Shown: in pieces, positions 15,643 through 22,296 of the stretch
Position numbering within the stretch: the stretch's first letter is position 1
Layout of the letters: each line of letters starts with the position of its first letter
Origin: DATAFF01 sp036257595
Lineage (GTDB): Bacteria > Pseudomonadota > Alphaproteobacteria > Rhizobiales > Aestuariivirgaceae
Length of the DNA stretch: 27,447 nt
Direction of reading: 5' to 3'
NCBI GenBank assembly: GCA_036257595.1
Contig: DATAFF010000061.1
Span: 1 to 27,447, forward strand
Notes under the pieces: generated by a model
What the model was told of the DNA's origin: nothing
Seen by the model: the letters and a program-made list of their open reading frames with translations, nothing else
Databases searched by the model: none
Program-made: the position numbers and the translations under genes

Positions 15643-15649
15643 TTTCACC

Positions 15650-15706
15650 TTGACAGTCGGTGACCGTTCAGACCAAAGTCCGCGTCATGGGGTCAGCGGT
15701 CACCCC
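15650..15706 (+). promoter_or_regulatory. Candidate promoter/operator region of the chromate cassette
   Basis: TTGACA at 15650-15655 matches the -35 consensus exactly; the best -10 at 17-18 base spacing (CAAAGT) is poor. A palindrome CGGTGACCG at 15658-15666 lies between the boxes. A second partial copy of its half (CGGTCACC) at 15698-15705 lies within the inverted repeat GGGGT...ACCCC (15689-15693 and 15702-15706). This could be a regulated promoter with two half-sites; no regulator gene is adjacent. Confidence 0.3.
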
Positions 15707-15762
15707 ACAAGGCGACATGCCGAAGCATCGCGTTCCCCACACTCGCAACGGAGGGACGCACC

Positions 15763-16578
15763 ATGTCGTCACCCAACAGCATTTCTCCCGAGAAGCTCAA
15801 TCGCCTTGTCGGCCTGCCGCATTGTCCACGCCTTGTCGATGTGCGGCTCGAGGAGGATTTCTCAGCCGATCCCGTGCTCATTCCCGGGTCCGTTCGCCGA
15901 TCCTGGCAGGCTGTCGAATCCTGGGCCGATGAGGTCGCCGACCAGGCCGTGATGATCTGTCATCGCGGATTGAAGCTCAGCCACGGGGCTGCCGCGTGGC
16001 TTCGCCACCAGGGCGTCGACGCCAATGTGCTCGAAGGCGGGATGGAAGCGTGGCGCGCTGCTGGCTATCCGACCGTTCGCAGCGAGCGTCTGCCGCGGCG
16101 CGACAGCGCCGGGCGCACGGTGTGGGTCACCCGGTCGCGCCCGAAGATCGATCGCATCGCCTGTCCGTGGCTGATCCGGCGTTTCATCGATCCCGATGCC
16201 GTGTTCCTGTTCGTGGCGCCGTCCGAGGTCAAGCCGGTCGGCGAGCGGTTCGGCGCGGCGCCATTCGATATCGAGGACACTTTCTGGAGCCATCGCGGCG
16301 ACAGCTGCACCTTCGACACCATGGTCGAAGAGTTCGGCCTGACATTCGAGCCGATGCTCCGGCTGGCAGCCATCGTGCGCGCCGCCGATACGGCGAGGCT
16401 CGAGAGCATTCCGGAGGCAAGCGGGCTGCTTGCCGTATCGCTCGGCCTGTCGCGCATGTATGCAAATGATCTCGAACAGCTCGATGCCGGCATGCTGGTC
16501 TATGACGCGCTCTATCGCTGGTGCCGCGATGCCACCGACGAGACCCATAATTGGCCCGTGAACAAGCCCAGGACCTGA
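15763..16578 (+). CDS. Rhodanese-ChrB fusion protein (chromate resistance)
   Basis: A 271-residue two-domain protein. Residues about 8-105 are a rhodanese-like domain with the active-site loop C-H-R-G-L-K-L-S at 66-73 (Cys66). From about 119 the sequence (T-V-W-V-T-R-S-R-P-K-I-D-R-I-A-C-P-W-L-I-R-R-F-I-D-P) is the ChrB C-terminal domain. ChrB-family proteins accompany ChrA in chromate-resistance loci, where full ChrB acts as a chromate-responsive regulator; the N-terminal DNA-binding part of ChrB is absent here. The rhodanese may handle sulfur or thiol chemistry, which is an inference. GGAGGGACG precedes the ATG at 15763. The stop is 2 bp before the chrA start. Confidence 0.88.
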   Translation: MSSPNSISPEKLNRLVGLPHCPRLVDVRLEEDFSADPVLIPGSVRRSWQAVESWADEVADQAVMICHRGLKLSHGAAAWLRHQGVDANVLEGGMEAWRAAGYPTVRSERLPRRDSAGRTVWVTRSRPKIDRIACPWLIRRFIDPDAVFLFVAPSEVKPVGERFGAAPFDIEDTFWSHRGDSCTFDTMVEEFGLTFEPMLRLAAIVRAADTARLESIPEASGLLAVSLGLSRMYANDLEQLDAGMLVYDALYRWCRDATDETHNWPVNKPRT

Positions 16579-16580
16579 CC

Positions 16581-17885
16581 ATGGATGCCGATCGTTCCGC
16601 TCGCGCGGCGATCGAAGCGCCGACCTTTGGGGAGGCGGCAAAGGTGTGGGCGATGATCGGCGTGCTGTCCTTCGGCGGACCGGCAGGACAGTTCGCCCTG
16701 ATGCAGCGCATGCTGGTCGACGAGCGGCGCTGGCTGACCCAGGAGCAATTCCTCCATGCGCTGAACTTCTGCATGCTGCTGCCGGGTCCGGAAGCGATGC
16801 AGCTCGCGACCTATTCCGGCTGGCGGCTGCATGGCTGGCGCGGCGGACTGACGGCCGGACTGTTGTTCGTGCTGCCGGGGGCGTTCGTCATTCTGCTGCT
16901 GTCCATGCTGTACGCCGCTTATGGCCAGGTGCCGCTGGTCGCGAGCGTGTTCTTCGGGGTGAAGGCGGCGGTTCTCGCCATCGTCGTCGAAGCATTGCTG
17001 CGGGTGGCGCAGCGCGCCTTGAAGTTCGAGAGCGACTGGTGGATTGCCGGTCTCGCCTTCGCAGCGCTCTATGTTTTCAGGATGCCGTTCCCGATCGTCA
17101 TCATCGCCGCCGCGCTCTTTGGCTATTTCCGGACGACGACAGCGGCGGACGTCATCCCCGAGCCTGGAGAAACGGTGCCGCACCCTCGCCAGACCGTCCT
17201 GACGGTCACGCTCTGGTGCGCGCTGTGGCTCGTGCCGGTGGCGCTGCTGCTGATCCTGCTTGGCCCTCATCACGTGTTCAGCCAGGTGGCGCTGTTCTTC
17301 TCGAAGCTGGCGATCGTGACCTTCGGCGGCGCCTATGCGGTGCTCGCCTATATGGCGCAGCAAGCGGTCGAGGCCTATGGCTGGCTGAGCGCGTCCGAAA
17401 TGATCGATGGGCTCGGCCTGGCCGAGACGACGCCCGGGCCGCTGATCCTGGTGACGGAGTTCGTCGGCTATCTTGCAGGTTATCGCGCCGCCGGCGGGAT
17501 CTTAGGCGGCATGGCCGGGGCAGCGATCACCCTTTGGGTGACTTTCACACCCTGCTTCCTGATGATCTTCGCGGCGGCGCCCTATATAGAGCGGCTGCGT
17601 GCCATGCCGCGACTGGCCGGGGCGCTCGCGGCGATCACCGCGGCGGTCGTCGGCGTGATCCTGAATCTCACGGTCTGGTTCGGCATCCATGTGCTGTTCC
17701 GGCACGTTCACGAGCTGGCGGTCGGACCGATCCGGACAACGCTTCCCGTCCTTTCCTCGATCGACCCCGCCTCGATGGTTCTCCTGGCATTGGCGGCATT
17801 TTTGCTGTTCCGGCTCCATCTCGGCATCGGCTGGACATTGCTGATCTCCGCCTGTCTCGGAGTCGCGATCCGAGCACTCGCTTGA
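16581..17885 (+). CDS. chrA: Chromate transporter ChrA
   Basis: A 434-residue inner-membrane protein with the duplicated CHR domain. The first half has S-F-G-G-P-A-G-Q near 31-38 and L-L-P-G-P-E-A-M-Q near 66-74. The second half repeats these as T-F-G-G-A-Y-A-V-L and T-T-P-G-P-L-I-L-V. About ten to twelve hydrophobic segments are visible, and the length is typical of the long-chain CHR family. ChrA exports chromate from the cytoplasm. ATG 16581 directly follows the preceding stop, so the two genes form an operon. It is followed after 64 bp by an ECF sigma gene with its own promoter. Confidence 0.95.
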   Translation: MDADRSARAAIEAPTFGEAAKVWAMIGVLSFGGPAGQFALMQRMLVDERRWLTQEQFLHALNFCMLLPGPEAMQLATYSGWRLHGWRGGLTAGLLFVLPGAFVILLLSMLYAAYGQVPLVASVFFGVKAAVLAIVVEALLRVAQRALKFESDWWIAGLAFAALYVFRMPFPIVIIAAALFGYFRTTTAADVIPEPGETVPHPRQTVLTVTLWCALWLVPVALLLILLGPHHVFSQVALFFSKLAIVTFGGAYAVLAYMAQQAVEAYGWLSASEMIDGLGLAETTPGPLILVTEFVGYLAGYRAAGGILGGMAGAAITLWVTFTPCFLMIFAAAPYIERLRAMPRLAGALAAITAAVVGVILNLTVWFGIHVLFRHVHELAVGPIRTTLPVLSSIDPASMVLLALAAFLLFRLHLGIGWTLLISACLGVAIRALA

Positions 17886-17895
17886 GAAGGCGCCG

Positions 17896-17923
17896 GGAAC
17901 CTTTGCCGAATGGCGCCGTCTAA
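17896..17923 (+). promoter_or_regulatory. ECF-type promoter upstream of the sigma factor gene
   Basis: GGAAC at 17896-17900 and GTCTAA at 17918-17923 are spaced by 17 bases. This is the -35/-10 pattern of extracytoplasmic-function sigma factors (GGAAC and CGTCTAA class). It sits 26 bases upstream of the sigma gene ATG at 17950, so positive autoregulation is likely. No other clear copy of the pair was found in the window by eye. Confidence 0.6.
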
Positions 17924-17949
17924 AGTCTGTTCGCTCAGGTCAGGAGAGA

Positions 17950-18618
17950 ATGCAGACACGACCTCTCTCAAGCCCGCAGCGCGGAGAGTCCGAGCTGATT
18001 GCCGAGGCGATCCACAAGGATGAAGGCGCGGTTCGCGAGATCATCCGGCGCCATAATCAGCGGTTGTATCGGCTCGCGCGCGGCATTCTGCGCGACGACC
18101 ACGAAGCCGAGGATGCGCTGCAGGAGGCCTATCTCAGGGCCTTCAGCCAGCTCGCGAGCTTTCGGGGCGAGGCTGCCTTCGGCACTTGGCTCGGGCGCAT
18201 CGTGCTGAACGAGGCGCTAGGGCGGCAGAGACGTCGTCGGACAAGTGACGCACTGACCGAGAACCCGCAGATCATCCCCTTTCCTCATGCCAGCCAATCG
18301 ATCGATCCGGAGCGTTCCTTGGCTCAACATGAAATTCGCAAGCTGCTGGAGCGGGCAATCGATCAGTTGCCGGACGATTTTCGCGTCGTCCTGATCGCCC
18401 GCGCCGTCGAAGGCATGAGCACCAAGGAGACGGCGGCACTGCTCGATCTCAACGCCAAGACGGTGAAGACTCGACTCCACCGTGCTCGCGCGCTGGTGAA
18501 ACAGGCTCTCAACGAGCAGATCGGCTCGGTCCTGAGCGAAGCCTTTCCGTTTGCGGGGCTGCGCTGTGCGGGACTGGCGGACAGGGTGGTCGCCCACCTC
18601 GAATTTGATCGATGCTAG
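17950..18618 (+). CDS. ECF RNA polymerase sigma factor
   Basis: A 222-residue sigma-70-family protein. Region 2 spans about 25-95 (R-R-H-N-Q-R-L-Y-R-L-A-R-G-I-L, D-D-H-E-A-E-D-A-L-Q-E-A-Y-L-R-A-F). Region 4 spans about 125-185 (L-P-D-D-F-R-V-V-L-I-A-R, T-V-K-T-R-L-H-R-A-R). Regions 1 and 3 are absent, which defines the ECF class. A C-terminal F-P-F-A-G-L-R-C segment follows, as in several alphaproteobacterial ECFs. GGAG lies 3 bases before ATG 17950. No anti-sigma gene is adjacent: downstream is a convergent gene and upstream is chrA. The stop TAG at 18616-18618 is the first TAG of the fourth repeat element, so the last few residues may be set by the repeat. Confidence 0.93.
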   Translation: MQTRPLSSPQRGESELIAEAIHKDEGAVREIIRRHNQRLYRLARGILRDDHEAEDALQEAYLRAFSQLASFRGEAAFGTWLGRIVLNEALGRQRRRRTSDALTENPQIIPFPHASQSIDPERSLAQHEIRKLLERAIDQLPDDFRVVLIARAVEGMSTKETAALLDLNAKTVKTRLHRARALVKQALNEQIGSVLSEAFPFAGLRCAGLADRVVAHLEFDRC

Positions 18619-18696
18619 GCATTAGGCAGTAGGCAACTAGGCTCTAGGCAGTAGGAAGTCCGCCACTCACTGCCAATGCCTATCTGCCTACTGACT
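18616..18696. repeat. TAGGCAN hairpin element, copy 4
   Basis: The left side reads TAGGCAT, TAGGCAG, TAGGCAA, then CTAGGCT, CTAGGCAG, TAGG. The right side has TGCCTATCTGCCTACTGAC, the approximate reverse complement. It begins exactly at the stop codon of the sigma factor and lies between convergent genes (next stop at 18707). It is not followed by the TTTC seen after the other copies. Confidence 0.82.
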
Positions 18697-18706
18697 CAGA
18701 GGGGCT

Positions 18707-19612
18707 CTAATCAATCTCACCCATCGCATCCTCGCCGGAGACGGTGAAGACGGCGTCGGGATCGCCGGTATGGCCGTAGCTCGACCATGCCGAGAAGCCC
18801 AGGCGGCGCAGGATCTCGGGCGGGCAGCGGGCGGTCACCTCGGGCCGCAAGCCGCGGCTGTAATTTTCGAGCGGCCGGAATTGCGGGCCGCATGTCACCG
18901 TGGTGATGCCATAGCGCGGCGCAGCGGTGCGGTTGGGCGCCGCGCCATGCCACAGGCGGGCGTCGAAGGCAAAGGCGGTTCCGGCGGGGCCGACCGCCGG
19001 CACCGAGGCGACCTTGTGCGGTACCGAGGGATCGGGCTCGGCGCCGCTGAGATGGCTTCCCGGCACGATCCTCGTCGCGCCGTTCTCCTCGGTGAAGTCG
19101 GTGATCATCCACATGACATTGGCGGCAGCGATGGGCGCGATCGGATGGTCGGCCACGGCGGGATCGACGGCAGATCCGGTGTTGCGCCTGGCATCGGCAG
19201 GGCGGCCGGCGGGCATTCCGGGCTGCTGCGGCTTGGGCATCCACCATTGATCGCTGTGAAGCGGCATGGTGCCGGAACCCGGATGCTGGATTTGTGCGTC
19301 GACGCAGGAGATGAGGTAGTCGGCACCAAGCATGTGCTCCATCAGCGACATGGCGAGCGGGTGCTGAACCAGCTCGAGAAAAATCTCGCCCTTGTTGAGC
19401 AGCATGCCGACCCACTGGCTCACCGGATCGGTGTTGGCGGGGTTCTTCTTGTTGTGCAGCCGGCGCTCGGCGGCGGCCTGACGAAACAGCCGCTCCTGCA
19501 CGGCGGCGAGGGTTGCGCGGTCGAGAGCGCGATCGATCAGGCAATAACCGAAGGTCGCGAGATCGGCTTTCAGCGCGCGCGGGTCACGGGTCGGCGATGG
19601 AAGATTTGTCAT
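18707..19612 (-). CDS. Phytanoyl-CoA dioxygenase (PhyH) family protein
   Basis: A 301-residue Fe(II)/2-oxoglutarate oxygenase-like protein. The iron ligands are His119 and Asp121 in P-L-H-S-D-Q-W-W and His222 in A-R-L-W-H-G-A. Arg228 follows in the usual 2-oxoglutarate position. G-A-T-R-I-V-P-G-S-H at about 178-187 is the family's conserved block. Members hydroxylate diverse small molecules, and the substrate is unknown. The start at 19612 is set by the protein's natural beginning (M-T-N-L-P-S-P); a longer open frame upstream overlaps the divergent gene. No clear ribosome site was seen. It is divergent from the small exported protein gene by 47 bp. Confidence 0.87.
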   Translation of the reverse strand: MTNLPSPTRDPRALKADLATFGYCLIDRALDRATLAAVQERLFRQAAAERRLHNKKNPANTDPVSQWVGMLLNKGEIFLELVQHPLAMSLMEHMLGADYLISCVDAQIQHPGSGTMPLHSDQWWMPKPQQPGMPAGRPADARRNTGSAVDPAVADHPIAPIAAANVMWMITDFTEENGATRIVPGSHLSGAEPDPSVPHKVASVPAVGPAGTAFAFDARLWHGAAPNRTAAPRYGITTVTCGPQFRPLENYSRGLRPEVTARCPPEILRRLGFSAWSSYGHTGDPDAVFTVSGEDAMGEID

Positions 19613-19659
19613 GCGTGTGGAATAACAGGAGATCGGCCCGGTGAAAATGGAGGTCTGCC

Positions 19660-20091
19660 ATGAGCCGTCGTGTTCAACTCGCCGCCGTTGCGTTGCACGC
19701 ATGGTCCAGCATCGGCGCGATGGCACAAGGCGATATTCCCAACCTCGTCGGGACCTGGACCGGCACATTCACCGGCGGTGTGCGCCAAGGCGGCGGGGAT
19801 CTCGCACCAGCCGACGCGACGCCGACTTTCGTCCATGAAGGCATGAACCGGGTGTACACGCTCAAGATCGTGGAACAGAATGGGCGCGGCATCGTTGGTA
19901 GCTGGTCTTCGGTGAAGGGCAGCGAGGATATCCAGGGCGTGATCCGCCTGGACAACCAGACCGTCCTTTTCGTCGACCCCGACAGTTACCAGTCGGCGCG
20001 GATCCTCTCACCAAGCGAACTCGAATTTTGCAATCAGACCGCCAACACGAAAGACAGATTCGCCTTCTGCTTCCTGTTGAAGCGGCAGTAG
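19660..20091 (+). CDS. Small exported protein with LVGTW start (paralogue of 20602-20994)
   Basis: A 143-residue protein. Residues 1-22 form a signal peptide (ends G-A-M-A, then Q). The mature part starts N-L-V-G-T-W-T-G and looks beta-rich: Y-T-L-K-I-V-E-Q-N-G-R-G, a run of short strands, and a Cys pair (E-F-C and F-C-F) near the end. It shares this layout with the minus-strand protein at 20602-20994, including L-V-G-T-W-x-G, E-Q-N-G, the two late Cys, and the end R-Q. A small periplasmic beta-barrel with a disulfide is inferred. GGAGG lies 6 bases before ATG 19660. The end of the gene overlaps the probable start of the cytochrome gene. The function is unknown. Confidence 0.75.
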   Translation: MSRRVQLAAVALHAWSSIGAMAQGDIPNLVGTWTGTFTGGVRQGGGDLAPADATPTFVHEGMNRVYTLKIVEQNGRGIVGSWSSVKGSEDIQGVIRLDNQTVLFVDPDSYQSARILSPSELEFCNQTANTKDRFAFCFLLKRQ

Positions 20092-20582
20092 TCGCGATCG
20101 TGCTTTTGGCTGGAACGAGCGGGCCCGGACGGGCGGACGCGCCTGCCGACCCTAAGGCCGTGAAATCGGAAGCCGGCAAATTTCTCGATGCCAAGGGTGA
20201 TCCGACGTTCAAGGTCACCGCGGATGGAACGGTCGACTTCTACACGTTCCAGGGCTACATCCGCTATACCGCAAATTGCATGCAGTGCCACGGTCCCGGC
20301 GGCCAGGGCTCGTCCTTCGGGCCGGCGCTGGCGAACTCGCTGAAGACGACGGACTACGACCAGTTCGAGGCGATCGTCGCCAATGGCAAGAAGAACGTCA
20401 ATGCCGCGCAGGACCTGGTGATGCCGGCATTCGGCGTCAACAAGAACGTCATGTGCTATATCGAGCCGATCTATGTCTATTTGCGCGCCCGGTCGGTCGA
20501 CGCCATCGGGCCGGAGCGCCCGAAGAAGAACGAGCCCAAGCCGCCCGAATTCGCCCAACAGGAAGACGCGTGCATGAAGTGA
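20028..20582 (+). CDS. Four-Cys c-type cytochrome, methanol-metabolism-related type
   Basis: A c-type cytochrome of up to 184 residues. A hydrophobic export signal (L-L-L-P-V-E-A-A-V-V-A-I-V-L-L-A-G) ends near A-D-A. One haem site, C-M-Q-C-H, is followed by G-P-G-G-Q-G, with a likely Met axial ligand in V-M-P-A-F-G. Two further cysteines lie near V-M-C-Y-I-E-P and at the C-terminus (D-A-C-M-K). This pattern recalls, from memory, the family labelled methanol metabolism-related cytochrome with four cysteines. The start is unclear: TTG 20028 overlaps the previous gene by 64 bases in another frame and has no ribosome site, while GTG 20100 would clip the signal peptide. No PQQ alcohol dehydrogenase is in the window. 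Confidence 0.78.
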   Translation: MQSDRQHERQIRLLLPVEAAVVAIVLLAGTSGPGRADAPADPKAVKSEAGKFLDAKGDPTFKVTADGTVDFYTFQGYIRYTANCMQCHGPGGQGSSFGPALANSLKTTDYDQFEAIVANGKKNVNAAQDLVMPAFGVNKNVMCYIEPIYVYLRARSVDAIGPERPKKNEPKPPEFAQQEDACMK

Positions 20583-20601
20583 GCTCGAGCACGCCGCCGC
20601 C

Positions 20602-20994
20602 TCAGGGCTGGCGGACGAGCCTTGCACACACTGATCGCGGCTTGGAGCCAGTCTCGCTGTAGCAATAGTCGAGGGTGTTCCGGTCGATCAGGCCGAAGAT
20701 GTAGGTGCCTTCCTCATCCGAGCCCATGATCAGCCGGGCGCCCGGCGTGTAGGCGCCCCACAAGGGCTCCTCCTCGTCGCCGGTCGGATTGGAGCGTTTC
20801 AAGCGTCCGGCAAAGGTGCCGTTCTGCTGCTCGGTGATCACGAGCGTCGCCAAGCCTTCGCGCTTTCCTTCATCCTTGGCGATGCGCTGGCGGTTGCCGA
20901 CCCAGGTGCCGACAAGCGACACGGATTCGGCACCGAGAACCGGCGTCGTAGTGACGACAATGAGGGCGGTCGCCGCGCAAAACACAGCCTTCAT
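20602..20994 (-). CDS. Small exported protein with LVGTW start (paralogue of 19660-20091)
   Basis: A 130-residue protein. The signal peptide (M-K-A-V-F-C-A-A-T-A-L-I-V-V, about 22 residues) precedes a mature part reading S-L-V-G-T-W-V-G. I-T-E-Q-Q-N-G-T-F-A-G, a Gly-rich middle, and late cysteines (D-Y-C-Y and S-V-C-A) follow before the end R-L-V-R-Q-P. It is clearly built like the plus-strand protein at 19660-20091, and the two flank the cytochrome gene. The start at 20994 has GAGGAGG 5 bases upstream, a strong site. The gene is convergent with the cytochrome gene, 19 bp away, and lies 38 bp downstream of the L,D-transpeptidase gene on the same strand. The function is unknown. Confidence 0.78.
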   Translation of the reverse strand: MKAVFCAATALIVVTTTPVLGAESVSLVGTWVGNRQRIAKDEGKREGLATLVITEQQNGTFAGRLKRSNPTGDEEEPLWGAYTPGARLIMGSDEEGTYIFGLIDRNTLDYCYSETGSKPRSVCARLVRQP

Positions 20995-21032
20995 GAGGGC
21001 CTCCTCGATATGATCTGGGGTGAAGCGGAGCT

Positions 21033-21563
21033 TCAAGGAACGACGGTGACCGGCGTCCCCACGCTCACCCGCCGCATCAGATCGACCACGTCGCGGTTGT
21101 GCATCCGGAAGCAGCCATAGGAGGCGAATGTTCCGATGCTGCTCGGCCGGTTGGTGCCATGGATCGCATACTTGCCGCCGGCCAAAATCATTGCGGCGGC
21201 GCCCATCGGATTGTTGCGTGCGCCACCCTTGATCAACGGCGGAAGCTCAGGATGATCGCGCTTTACTTCAGGAGGAGGGCTCCAGGAGGGGCGGGAGAGC
21301 TTGCTTACTATTCTCGTCTGGCCGTACCACTGCTTACCGGCACGTCCAACAGCGATAGTATAGACCTTTACTGTTCCGCTGCCCTTACGCAGGTGTAGTC
21401 GTCTCTGCTTGGTTTTTATGATAATCGACGTGCCGTAAGAGGCGCGTGACATGAACAGCGGTTGGGCCGATGATGGCGATGCTGTCAGCACAGCTGCGGC
21501 CATCAGACCCATACTAAACAGTAAACTGACCAGAAACGCGCTACGCGAGCCCCAAACTTTCAT
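21033..21563 (-). CDS. Short exported L,D-transpeptidase (YkuD)
   Basis: A 176-residue protein. Residues 1-33 form a signal peptide (hydrophobic core F-L-V-S-L-L-F-S-M-G-L-M-A-A-A-V-L, ends S-S-A). The YkuD domain carries I-H-G-T-N and the active site S-Y-G-C-F-R-M at 148-154, with Cys151. Tyr and Phe replace the commoner His and Ile (S-H-G-C-I-R), a variant found in other members. There is no extra binding domain, unlike the protein at 780-1760. The 5' half uses codons rare elsewhere in this window (TTA, ATA, AGA, CTA, AGT), while the 3' half matches the neighbours. A good promoter lies just upstream. It cross-links peptidoglycan in the periplasm. Confidence 0.88.
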   Translation of the reverse strand: MKVWGSRSAFLVSLLFSMGLMAAAVLTASPSSAQPLFMSRASYGTSIIIKTKQRRLHLRKGSGTVKVYTIAVGRAGKQWYGQTRIVSKLSRPSWSPPPEVKRDHPELPPLIKGGARNNPMGAAAMILAGGKYAIHGTNRPSSIGTFASYGCFRMHNRDVVDLMRRVSVGTPVTVVP

Positions 21564-21593
21564 GATGATACGTGTCCAACACAACTAACGAGC

Positions 21594-21622
21594 AGTATTG
21601 GATCATCATGTACAAACGTCAA
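21594..21622 (-). promoter_or_regulatory. Promoter of the short L,D-transpeptidase gene
   Basis: Read on the minus strand: TTGACG (21622-21617), a 17-base spacer, then AATACT (21599-21594). This is a strong sigma-70-like pair, about 31 bases upstream of the ATG at 21563. The surrounding stretch is AT-richer than the rest of the window. Confidence 0.55.
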
Positions 21623-21661
21623 AAAATTGCAAATAAACTGGTCGCGATTGCAAGATCCAAA

Positions 21662-21693
21662 GCTTGGATGCGAAACCATTCCCGCATCCAAGC
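21662..21693 (-). terminator. Probable terminator of the VOC protein gene
   Basis: Perfect 11-base arms GCTTGGATGCG (21662-21672) and CGCATCCAAGC (21683-21693) enclose a 10-base loop. Read on the minus strand it lies 19 bases after the VOC gene stop at 21713 and is followed by TTT only, so the T tract is short. A further ATCCAA at about 21654-21659 could pair with the TTGGAT of the arm as a competing, smaller hairpin. Confidence 0.65.
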
Positions 21694-21712
21694 AGGCGCG
21701 ACAGCGGCGTCG

Positions 21713-22168
21713 TCAGCAATTTCCCATGGCGTTCTTCGCCGCCGCCTTCAACTCGTCGACGGACATGTCGCGCAGATGGGTGGCGATCGACCAGCGATGG
21801 CCCCATGGATCTTCGATCACGCCGTAGCGGTCGCCCCAGAACATGTCCGCCACCGGCATGATGACCTTGGCGCCGGCCGCGACGGCGCGTTCGAAGAAGC
21901 GATCGACGTCGGGCACATTGAGGTGGATGATGACCGGCGTGCCGTTGAGCGCCTTGGGCGACAACAGCCCGTAATTGCGGTTCTCGTCGACGAGCATGAC
22001 CCTCGAGCCGTCGATCGAAAGCGCGGCATGCATGATCTTCTTGTCGTCGCCGGCGAGCACAAGCATCTCCTCGGCGCCAAAGGCTTTCTTGTAGAATTCG
22101 ATCGCGTCGGCAGCGCCGGCGCAAACGAGGTGCGGCGCGAGGTTTCCTTCCGGTTTCCCTTTCGGCAT
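21713..22168 (-). CDS. VOC superfamily protein (PhnB/glyoxalase-like)
   Basis: A 151-residue protein starting M-P-K-G-K-P-E-G-N-L-A-P-H-L-V. It has the paired beta-alpha-beta-beta-beta modules of the vicinal oxygen chelate fold: A-I-E-F-Y-K-K-A-F-G-A-E-E in the first half, and R-Y-G-V-I-E-D-P-W-G-H-R-W-S-I-A-T-H in the second. The overall type is the PhnB-like / 3-demethylubiquinone-methyltransferase-like subgroup, whose functions are mostly undefined. AAGGAG lies 7 bases before the ATG. It is divergent from the GrdB-like gene, with 128 bp between starts, and is followed by a hairpin terminator. Confidence 0.88.
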   Translation of the reverse strand: MPKGKPEGNLAPHLVCAGAADAIEFYKKAFGAEEMLVLAGDDKKIMHAALSIDGSRVMLVDENRNYGLLSPKALNGTPVIIHLNVPDVDRFFERAVAAGAKVIMPVADMFWGDRYGVIEDPWGHRWSIATHLRDMSVDELKAAAKNAMGNC

Positions 22169-22296
22169 TTGCGTGCTCCTTGATGGTGCTCACGGTTGAC
22201 GAGGACAGATTGGATGCAACCAGGGCGATTCCTTGTCGTCACCTCCCGAGGACGTTGGTGGTCCACCCGTTCCGACATGTCCGATGAGCTTGATCG

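Noticed and set aside
22257..22267. GGTGG-T-CCACC palindrome upstream of the GrdB-like gene
   Set aside because: Short, with a one-base centre and no second copy; it could be an operator but nothing supports it.
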